A stretch of 64,000 bases of DNA from Allacma fusca (taxonomy: Eukaryota > Arthropoda > Collembola > Symphypleona > Sminthuridae): the NCBI GenBank assembly GCA_947179485.1, contig OX359247.1, positions 13,864,588 through 13,928,587 of the forward strand. Direction: 5' to 3'. Each line of letters opens with the position of its first letter. The stretch's first letter is position 1. Shown here piece after piece: positions 1 to 9,302 of the stretch. Both the position numbers and the translations under genes were made by a program. The notes beneath the pieces were generated by a model. The model was given only the letters and a program-made list of their open reading frames with translations. It was not told the DNA's origin and made no database searches.

Positions 1-1854
1 AGCATCAGCAATTTGATTATATACAACATGCATTTTCAATACAAACCTATTTCGGATTGCTGTAATTTTCATACGACATCAGGAAATTATGAATGTCGAA
101 CAGCACGTACGGAGAGATTGCACTTCATTCATAAATACATAATGCCACTGTCAGTGGTTGACTTCATTTGTTTCTTACTAAATCAAGAAACTCTGAAGAA
201 CGGTTACAATAATAAAAACCTCGGTTAATAAAGCGTAGGTCTAATGTCCATTGGATAATATATTTGCTTGTGTTAAACAGTTGCATGTAACCGGTTGTTT
301 TGATCTGAAAACAATTAATCTATTAGACACACTCATACCCGTAAATGACTTTCAAAAATTAATAATTTAATTTAATATTTGTTGTGCAAAGTGAACAATC
401 AGCTTGATCAGACGGTGAATTATGCCGTAATAAAGTCAGTACTTGTGCTTAGTACCCTAAATGTAAAACATTCGTTTGAACGGGTATAAGCTCACGTATT
501 TAAATAGCTCGGTATTTCCCGAGCAGCATTTCAAGCTAGGGTAAATATGTTGTAGTAATTGATGTAATATTTCCTATCAATATTTAGAATAAATATAGAC
601 GTAATGAATATTTACTTCTTAACTATCATAATCACAAGCTGACTCGATTTGACTCTTTACTCGATTAAACCTACTTTCGGTTGTCTCGTAAGTGTTGAGT
701 CACATTAAATTTTCTGGTCTACACAAGATGGTAATATACTTCTTCAACCATTACAATTTATATCGACATAATCATATTCCCATCAAACATATTCACCCGA
801 AAGGAGTAATCAGCAAATTTTCTCGACTTTGTATTGTCGTCTACCTTGAGGGGCAACATATATCCAATGCACAACAACGAATACCGTAGATCATCTTTGC
901 GTTTTATATATGCGTTTCCATATGCTCAAGTATCTTTGTTACCGCATACCGGCAAGGTTGGTCGACAGTAACCTGACTTGGTTGTATTTAATAGTCTACA
1001 GTTTTAATTGTGTACGAACACTGTAGCTCTTATTCTAATAATTTCACTATCTACATGAAAACAGCAGAACGAATTTGTAACAACTTTATTTTGAAATGAG
1101 TTTGGCTTGGCACATTTGTTATTGCCTTTCAGAATTTACTAAATCATCAAACCATTATACCAAATGGATTTTCTATTATTTACCAAGCCCTGGTCAACCG
1201 GTAATTAAATATCCTTTTGGAACGATTCAGTTGTCATTTACTGTATAGGTGCATTATATGTTTTCTGAGTAGGACAACTTGATAAACAAAAAATGGCAAG
1301 GCAATAAGTTAAGAAGATCCTGTCGACATGAAGTTTTCATGTACTTGTTGTAATGTATTACTACAGCAAATACATGGCTACATCGTAGTACCCTGGCAAA
1401 GACGTGGCCAATTTGACCCATAGGCAGGAACGATTTGACTCCAATTTGTGACCATCGTTCCACACATTTTTCTGACACTTTCGATTGCATTACGGTACTA
1501 TCCCGCATACCTTGCTACCTCACTATTTAATAAAATCATTTCTCCTGATTTGGTAAAAACTTAAATCAATCTAAAAATATTATCTATCCCGGCAAATCTA
1601 CCAATTATAACTCACACGACAAAACCTATCACCAAACCACTTCTGCAACACTACTCAGTATAATCGTTGTTTAACTTGCAAGTACAAATTTTAATGTACC
1701 TCATTCTCAAGCCCAATGTTTCTTCCAAATTCTACAGGCGTGAATAAATAAAAACGTACTTACGTCCTAATACCTTAACGAAGTAATACACTTAATAGGT
1801 ATCAAATTTAAGAACCTTTTGTATACTGTGAGGGAAAACGAATGGTTAAACACG
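1..1854. other. No gene recognised
   Basis: AT-rich sequence with only short, uninformative open frames on either strand. I saw no splice-consistent coding exon, repeat array or RNA gene here. Confidence 0.5.
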
Positions 1855-2145
1855 GGAGGAATATGTCAGGTAAAATGTGATTCCTCCAATTCTACAAACA
1901 TTGGAGAAACAGGGCGTCCTCTGGTAATCGGAATTAAGTAATACAAAACGAATGTGGAAAAGAACAGTTACAAGAAATCTGCTGTAGCTTTCTATATACA
2001 TAAGGCGAGGTTGAAGCAGCGGATTAAATGAATAGTTTCTGAATTTACCTTAAAAGAATCTATGCCGATTTTAAGAGAATTGAAAGAAGGATTAATAATT
2101 TAACAAAGTAAACTTCCTTTGATGAACGTCAATAAGTGTTACATA
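1855..2145 (+). pseudogene. Probable Penelope-like element relic (GIY-YIG end)
   Basis: Translation in one plus frame, broken by stops, gives a GIY-YIG-like stretch: QVKCD followed by an N-x-IGETGRPL block, then a basic SAVAFYIH-like segment and a terminal E-L-K-E-G-L/N-N-L region. That order of motifs matches the C-terminal endonuclease of Penelope-like retroelements as I remember the family. The expected tyrosine before IGETGRP is an Asn, and several in-frame stops occur, so the copy is dead. No upstream reverse transcriptase of this element was found. The adjacent non-LTR element starts shortly downstream and may have inserted next to it. Confidence 0.45.
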
Positions 2146-2604
2146 CTAAGGGATGCTTGGAACTCCCTCTCAGACTGCCGAGCTGAGAGGTTCTAACAAG
2201 CTATGGCTCTTGAGCCTATTCCTTATTAAGTAAGTTTAGGCTTGCCTCTGGCGGCAGCTACAACTGACACGATTGATTGGATCAATCCAGCTGTAAGGGC
2301 TGCCGGTACCCTGACGCCGTAATGTCACGGCTATAGGCCCATCTGTACCTTCGAGGGACATTAGGGCTCCTCACCGGCTGCTGTTTCCAGTTCGTGACCA
2401 GTCAACATCTCAGGAACCCAAATCTTTCCTAGCCGCCAGATTGCATCTATAAACTAACACCTATCTAGATCCAATAGCCTAGGACCGACCTCTAAGGACA
2501 ACTCAACCAGGCTATGTTAAAATATTCAACTCACCTCTTTTAGTCTTATAATCATTTTGTATTATTATCACTGTATTAATCCTCCGTTATTGAGTATATT
2601 CATA

Positions 2605-5600
2605 ATGTTTAATCACTACTATAAGGCTGGTCTAAATGAAATTTGCAAAATATGCAAAAAAGCAGATGGCCGTAAGCTAGCTATTAAATGCAAAACCTGT
2701 CTTACTTTGTTCCACAATACCAACTGCTTGAAACTACCTTTATCTAATCAGCAGTTCAAGGATCTTATCCTATCCCAAACATGGATGTGTAACAAATGCA
2801 TACCACAGGTTACTCCTAACTCTGATACTTTTCTGTGTACTCTAGGAAATAACAATGACTCCTTCTTTGCCTCTGAAGACTCACTTGTTCAAGAACTTTC
2901 ATTTGCCCCTCAATCACTACCTAAAGGTTTTACAATAATGCATGTTAATATCTGCAGCCTTAGACTTAAAGTAGATGAACTGACAGTAATAATTAACTAC
3001 TATAATGCTGACATTATGTGTATAACGGAGTCCTGGCTCAATTGTAACATTCCTGATAGCTGTATACAAATCCCAGGTTTTAATTCCTATAGAAAAGATA
3101 GGACAACATCCAATGGTGGCGGCATAGTAATCTACGCAAAAGATAATATTAATGTTCAATTACTCACCGATTGCATGATTTCTGCTGAATGCCTCTCTAT
3201 CTCTATAACACTTCCTCATACTAGACCATTCTCTATCTCTACCATATATAGACCACCTGGACACCTTGTACTTGACGACAACTTTTTATTAGAGTTCTCT
3301 CAACATCATCTTCTCCTTCAAAATAAATACCTGGAGAATTATTTACTAGGAGACTTCAATGTTGATCTATCAACGCGCAGCAATAACTCCAACTATCTCA
3401 TGAACTGCTGTAATAGACTTAATCTTAAACAACTAATTATGCATCCCACCCGTACAACTATGCTGACTCGGACCTTAATTGACCATATTTACACTAATAG
3501 TGGTAGCTTTGCCCGGGCTTGCGGTGTATTACAATGTGGCATCTCAGATCACGATATAATTTACGTAGTAAGAAAGAAACCTAAAATCAAGTTCTCCCCA
3601 ATTGTAATTACAACCCGCAACTACAAAACTCTTACCCCTGACAAATTATGCAATCTATTATCTTCTTGTAAATGGCAGATTATTCCTTCCTTTGACTCTG
3701 TTAATGACCAAGTTAATGTCATGAATAACCTTGTACTCTCAGCCCTTGATGGTATTGCTCCACCTGTAAAGAGATGTGTCACAAGTAAACCTGTCCCATG
3801 GTTAAGTGCTGATACTAAGAAACTATTACATAAGAAATCTCATCTTAAACGTCTTGCTTGTAAACTAAATACCTCTGAAGCTTGGGCCTTATATAAACAA
3901 TGTCGAAACCAAGCTACCCACCATTCCCGTAGTGATAAATATAAATATTACTTTTCCAAATTCTCTAATTGTAAAACTCCTAAAGAATCCTGGGATATGT
4001 TTAAATCCCTAATTGGTGATAAGCTAAAATCTACAAATATTACTGAACTAAGGGTAAACAAATCTGTTATCATAGAGAAGGAGAATATATGTGATGAACT
4101 GTCAAAAGCTTTTGTACTTGATCATATGAATGTTGATGCTGCCCTTGATAATTTTGCAAATGGTATAGATCATGATACACTGTATGCCCCAATTACTACA
4201 GAAGAAGTCTGTATATCTATAAAAAACACTAAGGGTAGTAATGGCAATAGCCTGACCTGTATCCCTCCTAAAATATTCAAAGAACACACTGACATCCTGG
4301 CACCTGTACTTACTAATATATTTAACTATATTGTAAATACAGGCACATACCCTGACAACTGGAAGTCGGCTACTATAACTCCTATCTTAAAAGGTTCAAA
4401 CAGTATTTATGCACCACATTCCTACCGACCAATTTCTGTTCTCCCATTTGTATCCAAAGTATTTGAATCTATCATGGCTATGAGGATTATTTCTCATATG
4501 GAAACTCTAAAATTATTCTCGCGCAACCAATATGGCTTCCGTAAACGTAAATCCACAACTCATGCACTTATTGACCTTTCTCACAGAATTTGCAAGGCTT
4601 TAGAAAACAAAGAACTTACTGCAGTCCTGTTTGTTGACCTAAAAAAAGCTTTTGACAGCGTCAATTACTTAAAACTTATGCATAAACTAAAATACGACTA
4701 TAATGTACCAAACTATGTAATAAGAGTTCTTTGTAGCTACTTATCTGGGCGGGAGTACTGTATCAAACTTGGAACCTATATTTCTAAGCCTTATAAACTT
4801 AACGGCGGGGTACCACAGGGAAGTGTACTCGGCCCTGTTTTATTTATCATATTTTTTAATGATTTGTGTAATATTCTTATTGACTCTGCTATCTATGCTG
4901 ATGATATTGGGTCTGTTTGTACTTCAAAAGATCCACTCAAACTGAAAGAAAAACTTGAAAAAGAGCTTCTTACAATCCACAACTGGTGTGTTGAAAACGA
5001 TATGGAAATTAATTTCCTTAAAACTGAGTTTATGGTATTTGCCCGTCCAAGGGCCAAACAATGTTTTAAATACGATAAAATTTATTGTAATGGCCAAACT
5101 GTACACAAAGTTGACGAATTTAAATACTTAGGCATCATACTTGACACTACACTCAACTTTGAAAAGCATTGTAATTATGTCAACAAAAAAATATCATTCA
5201 AATGTAACAATCTTGTAAAATTCAAAAGATTTATTACCCCTAAGCTCCTCAATGTAGTTTTTAAATCTCTAGTTTTTTCTCACATTGACTACGGGCTTCC
5301 AATATGGGGTGCTGTTTCTAACTACTCATTACAGAAATGTCAAAACACTATTGATCATTTTCTCAAATGTGTTTCCTTCAAAGGATATAGTTTTAATTTT
5401 TTAAAACCTGCCAATTCCTTTTTATACTTAAAATCCTCAAAGCGAAAATCCTTTGACCTGCATAATCTGTATGAATCTTTCAGTATCCTAAGTATCTTTG
5501 AGAGGTATACTTATATTATGGCATCAATCACTAAAACTATCCTTAAACAATCTGACAAACTTATATGTTTCTTGGAAATCACTAAACCGATACGAACCCG

Positions 5601-5778
5601 ACAATCCCGCCATAACCATTTCCTTATAATCCCTCTCTCATCCTCATTTTTTCACAACTCATTCCAATATAGAGCTGCTAAGATCTGGAATATGATTCCT
5701 AATAGTATCCACAAATTCTCCAATATAAAAGATTTTCAGTTTGAACTAAGTAAATGGTTAATTAAAAATCGTAAATGA
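2605..5778 (+). CDS. Retrotransposon polyprotein: PHD finger, endonuclease, reverse transcriptase
   Basis: The first ATG of this frame (2605) gives about 1057 residues with no stop or frameshift. An N-terminal Cys/His finger (CKICKK, CKTC, FHNTNC, MCNKC) resembles a PHD finger. An exonuclease-endonuclease-phosphatase domain follows, with MHVNICSL, ITESWL, LLGDFNVD, LIDHIYTN and GISDHD. The reverse transcriptase carries YRPISVLP, VDLKKAFDSVN, GGVPQGSVLGP and the catalytic YADD. It nicks the target and copies element RNA by target-primed reverse transcription. All catalytic motifs I checked are present. There is no separate gag-like ORF1; the PHD finger may supply nucleic-acid or chromatin contact (inference). 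Confidence 0.92.
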   Translation: MFNHYYKAGLNEICKICKKADGRKLAIKCKTCLTLFHNTNCLKLPLSNQQFKDLILSQTWMCNKCIPQVTPNSDTFLCTLGNNNDSFFASEDSLVQELSFAPQSLPKGFTIMHVNICSLRLKVDELTVIINYYNADIMCITESWLNCNIPDSCIQIPGFNSYRKDRTTSNGGGIVIYAKDNINVQLLTDCMISAECLSISITLPHTRPFSISTIYRPPGHLVLDDNFLLEFSQHHLLLQNKYLENYLLGDFNVDLSTRSNNSNYLMNCCNRLNLKQLIMHPTRTTMLTRTLIDHIYTNSGSFARACGVLQCGISDHDIIYVVRKKPKIKFSPIVITTRNYKTLTPDKLCNLLSSCKWQIIPSFDSVNDQVNVMNNLVLSALDGIAPPVKRCVTSKPVPWLSADTKKLLHKKSHLKRLACKLNTSEAWALYKQCRNQATHHSRSDKYKYYFSKFSNCKTPKESWDMFKSLIGDKLKSTNITELRVNKSVIIEKENICDELSKAFVLDHMNVDAALDNFANGIDHDTLYAPITTEEVCISIKNTKGSNGNSLTCIPPKIFKEHTDILAPVLTNIFNYIVNTGTYPDNWKSATITPILKGSNSIYAPHSYRPISVLPFVSKVFESIMAMRIISHMETLKLFSRNQYGFRKRKSTTHALIDLSHRICKALENKELTAVLFVDLKKAFDSVNYLKLMHKLKYDYNVPNYVIRVLCSYLSGREYCIKLGTYISKPYKLNGGVPQGSVLGPVLFIIFFNDLCNILIDSAIYADDIGSVCTSKDPLKLKEKLEKELLTIHNWCVENDMEINFLKTEFMVFARPRAKQCFKYDKIYCNGQTVHKVDEFKYLGIILDTTLNFEKHCNYVNKKISFKCNNLVKFKRFITPKLLNVVFKSLVFSHIDYGLPIWGAVSNYSLQKCQNTIDHFLKCVSFKGYSFNFLKPANSFLYLKSSKRKSFDLHNLYESFSILSIFERYTYIMASITKTILKQSDKLICFLEITKPIRTRQSRHNHFLIIPLSSSFFHNSFQYRAAKIWNMIPNSIHKFSNIKDFQFELSKWLIKNRK

Positions 5779-5902
5779 TCCCATTTACTATATTCTTAAA
5801 CTAAAAAAAATCTGAAACGTAGTGTGTTCATAGTTAAATATATGTATATCACTGTCTGTATCTGGAAATCAGTGCCTGCGCTGAGATGACTTGACAATAA
5901 AG

Positions 5903-5924
5903 CATTACATTACATTACATTACA
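5903..5924 (+). repeat. CATTA microsatellite tail of the non-LTR element
   Basis: Four and a half copies of CATTA follow CAATAAAG at the 3' end of the non-LTR element. Such short tandem tails are typical 3' ends of several non-LTR clades and mark the right border of the insertion. Confidence 0.85.
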
Positions 5925-7340
5925 AACCAATTATTCCAAAAATGAATTTAATTGTTTAACAACATTTTAATTTCAATTTTTTGTAAAAAACATTAATATA
6001 AATTAATGTTTCAGTTTTTATAAAAAACATAATGTTAATAAAAATTCGATGTCCTAATTCAAGAGGTTAGTTGAGTATACCCCGAAGATGAACACAATTA
6101 AAACACAGTGAAATTGTGAAAAATAATACGCTTGAGTTTTGTAAATTCCAGAAACACTTGCATTTATTCGAAACATTTAATTATAAGGTTAATTGTTCCT
6201 TGAAAATTCCGAAGACACCGTACACTAACAAACTGTAGCGAACCAAAAAAAGCAGGCACCTATTGCTATTTGCATGTTCACCCTGTTCAAACAAAACGAT
6301 GTTGTGAATGTTCACAAAATTCGAAGTAAGAAACGATCAATTTTAAATTAAAATCCTGTCATTACAAAACAACTAACTAAGATTATCCTCTGTGGCTATT
6401 CCTACTTCGATTCGTCTAGCTAAAATTTATTCCTTGCAAATCCAAAAACCGTTCAATGCCTTTATGTCTTCAGCAATTATTCTGACGGATCTAGAAATCC
6501 GCCTCTTGAATTTTTTGATGGTAGCTAACGTAGTGATTTCAAATCACAACTTCGACTTGGTCGTCCAACATACGTCGATTTTGTTAAAATTTCGGGCAAA
6601 CCCCACTACTGTATTGTCAAATCAGCAGAAGCGTTACCGATCCGGATGCGTTTATATATCACATTTTTGACCAGTGCCAGACTCTGCAAATGCCAGATTA
6701 AAAACGATCCCAATTCTTTTTTAAATACATTAGATAGCAGGATGTCTCTCTGAGAAATATTTAGATCAAAGTATTCGTTCTTGTATTACGCCTCTCCCCT
6801 GCACTTGTCAATCTCTAATGAAAAAGGTGTTGTTGTGTCGCACATTTGTTGGCAAAACACTTTACATCAAACAACGTGCATTATACAGTAATTACTCCCA
6901 TTACTGAACAACTTCTTTATTTGACGTATTTCGATGTATCCTTTAGAAAATAATCATGTTCGCACTTACACCAATAAAGTTTATAATTTTGAACAACCAA
7001 ATTGTACGTTATGTTCCTTATGCACGAATGTTATTATCTTTTACCGACAATGTGGGAAATATTTACTGGTCTCACTGTATAACTTCGGTTTCAGCTTCAA
7101 AAGATAGTTTCATTGAAGACTCCTCCTCAATTTTGCGATCAAGAGCTTCTGTCCTTCGGGAGGTTAAAATTTTAATTTAGACTGATGTTATGACATTAGG
7201 CTAATTTTGAGTTACCAGATGAACTGCAGAAGAATGCATTCAGTATAAATGCTTTGTTGATAATACATCGACAAAATAATTTTACAACACGTAGTTTAGA
7301 AGACAGGTCGCTTGATGCTTTTCATACAGAATTAGTATCT
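5925..7340. other. No gene recognised
   Basis: AT-rich sequence between the non-LTR element and the nested repeat block. Short frames on both strands match nothing I know. Part may be the decayed far end of the minus-strand repeat-family gene that starts at 7581. Confidence 0.4.
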
Positions 7341-7344
7341 GTTG

Positions 7345-7419
7345 GTTCAGTACCACTTGGTTCAGTACCAGTTCGGTCAGTACCAGCTGGGTCAGTACTA
7401 GTTGGGTCAGCACCAGAGA
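7345..7419 (-). repeat. Five-copy 15 bp tandem repeat
   Basis: The unit GGTCAGTACCAGYTG recurs five times with few changes. On the minus strand an open frame reads it as a pentapeptide repeat of the form T-(D/E)-P-x-G. It lies just beyond the stop of the decayed repeat-family gene and could be a remnant of its low-complexity tail, but the frame is not continuous. Confidence 0.7.
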
Positions 7420-7580
7420 GGCACACATGTTCCATTTCATTTCTAGCTATGTAATTCAAAGCGTTGGACTGTTTCCATCTCATTATATTTCTGTTTGCTC
7501 CATGGATGTTTTTGTGTTGTTGACATGACTTTCTTGAAGTAAAATATATTCCACGATTAGAACAAAATAGTCCAAATGTT

Positions 7581-8364
7581 CTATAGAGTCAACCTTGTAC
7601 TTAGTCCTAGATAACTACCACTTGCTGGGTCATTCGGAGAGGCATTTACTATTCCAGCTTCGGATTTAGTGTACCGAGGGGGCATGAATACTTCCAGCAG
7701 TATAGTTTTGATATTTTTTTCGGAGGCGTGCAACATGCCGGATTTAGACATATTGGTATTTGAAGTAAATACTGCGACTTCCGAACATGACCTGCTTTCC
7801 AACTCTCGCATTCGGGGATATTCAAATTCAAAGGATCTTAGTCTTTTGGAGCATATTGAAGAATGTACGGAAAATCCATCAATCACTGTATTATTCCACA
7901 CGGATGAGACGACCTCCCCTGCCTTCTGAACGTTTTTTATTTCCAATTCCTTGTCAATGTTTTGTCCCTACGAGTCTAGATGTGTTCCATAAAAGTCTCG
8001 CGGAACAATACGACCACTGAGGTCATGAGATAAAGGAGCCATTCTTCTTTCGACTGGATTATACTCGAAATAGTGAGGAGCATTTGTTCAAATAAGGATT
8101 GCATCTAAGTCATACATCTTGAAATGAGAAATAGCTGCCAAGTGTGTTAGAGAACCGAGGGTTCTCACCGGGACCGTCATTAACCATCATTATTAGGATC
8201 TGCCTTGCATGAGATGCATTTTGTTCCGTTAATGACATTTCGGTTCTGATACCACCAAAACAGTATTCGATGAAAAATTTCAGTTCCATCATTCTTCGAA
8301 CGTCACGACAATGTCTTTCAGCCGTACTACTGCTATGCTTTCAACTTCGAATAGATATATATAT
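7581..8364 (-). pseudogene. Unidentified repeat-family gene, C-terminal part (decayed)
   Basis: This is the downstream half of a minus-strand gene split by the Gypsy element. After the insertion point the frame reads through a SIRS-x-KHSSSTA block, a DGPGENPR block, the sequence NPVERRMAPLS and YGTHLDS, then an intact 121-codon tail. From memory these motifs recur in large uncharacterised proteins that are abundant in aphid, other insect and Hydra genomes, and I know no assigned function. An alternative frame over 7650-7830 contains a CC-x-PP motif that also looks ancestral, so at least one frameshift lies there. Several stops show it is inactive. A mobile-element origin is likely but not shown. 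Confidence 0.6.
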
Positions 8365-8707
8365 TTACAGAGTTAAATGGGAGGTGAATAAATCAGGGGA
8401 GGAAAAGTAAAATGGAAAAGAATGGTTTTATTTAGGAGTAAATATTAGGTGTTGAAGATTCCTAATTAAGAACAAGTGTTTTCTAGCTTAGCTTATTTTA
8501 CGTACCATGGTTTCAGTAACAATCAATACCCATGAAATCATCTATTTTAGAGATGCAATATAAAGGAGTACCAATCAAATCATCTATTTTAGAATATACC
8601 GTATTAAAGGGTACACAAATAATCGTAGTGGTAACTAACAGCAACAAAATATTATTATTACATAGATACACCCTACTCTATAATATGAGACCCACAGCAA
8701 AGCGTTA
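8365..8707 (-). repeat. 3' LTR of the Gypsy element
   Basis: About 343 bp, closely matching 12910-13244 apart from small indels and substitutions. It starts TTACAG and ends GCGTTA on the plus strand, giving imperfect TTAC/GTTA terminal inverted ends. Confidence 0.88.
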
Positions 8708-8808
8708 GGACCGGAATGGGGACTTGAACATCCTCGTTGATCCTAAATACTTTCTTGCTGGTTTCGTCTAACGTCTAATAACATTACTACGGACGCCTGG
8801 GTAATAGT

Positions 8809-9222
8809 TCAGGAAGTTATGGAACGGACAATGAGGAATGAATTTCTTTCACAGCAGAGATTTTCGATCTTCAAAGTTTTTTCAGGTTTTTGTATGCTTG
8901 CTTCCGAAGGGGTGTCGGTACAATGTTGACGGATATAGGAGGAACCGCAACAGACTGATTCTTCCTTCTGAGTCTCATTAACCACGGGGTTGACATTCTC
9001 CTTTAACCGGGGTTGGTTCTTGACTACTACGAGCTGGTAATCATCTAAAGTTAGCTGCCACAAAGGGGATGTAGGATCAGGGTGTGAAGGATTTGATTCT
9101 ACGAACGTTTCAGGACCTGTAGGTATCCCCAATAGACCGAAATCGAACTCTTTTAGCAGATCTTCTTCATCTTGAGTTATCGGAGAAAGAGGTTTATCAA
9201 AAATAACGTCTAAATAGTCCAT
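8809..9222 (-). CDS. Unidentified ORF downstream of pol in the Gypsy element
   Basis: An uninterrupted frame of 137 codons from its first ATG lies between the pol stop (9303-9305) and the 3' LTR, where env or ORF3 sits in other Gypsy elements. The product is acidic at the start (QDEEDLLKEFDFGLLG) and proline-rich in the middle (SNPSHPDPTSPLW). It has a few cysteines toward the end. I see no signal peptide, membrane segment or zinc-knuckle pattern, so it does not look like an envelope protein or gag. It has stayed open while pol around it has decayed. Expression is unknown and I do not recognise the family. Confidence 0.4.
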   Translation of the reverse strand: MDYLDVIFDKPLSPITQDEEDLLKEFDFGLLGIPTGPETFVESNPSHPDPTSPLWQLTLDDYQLVVVKNQPRLKENVNPVVNETQKEESVCCGSSYIRQHCTDTPSEASIQKPEKTLKIENLCCERNSFLIVRSITS

Positions 9223-9302
9223 ATTGCCAATTTTTGGAACAAATACAAGATTTGACACAAAATAAGAATAAGGATAATTATCTAATTACTTGGGAATCAA
9301 TG

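Larger units (their letters stand above)
2150..5924 (+). mobile_element. Non-LTR retrotransposon (Jockey/CR1-like group)
   Basis: The element has a GC-richer 5' leader (about 2150-2600), one long ORF and a short 3' UTR ending in a CATTA pentamer tail after an AATAAA-like sequence. The 5' border is approximate because I could not define a target-site duplication. The PHD-type zinc finger, apurinic-type endonuclease and reverse transcriptase in one ORF, plus a microsatellite tail, fit the Jockey/CR1 side of the non-LTR tree. The exact clade cannot be assigned by eye. The intact ORF suggests a young copy. Confidence 0.85.

Noticed and set aside
7669-7929. Plus-strand ORFs in the repeat-family relic
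   Set aside because: They mirror the minus-strand frames that carry the recognisable family motifs.
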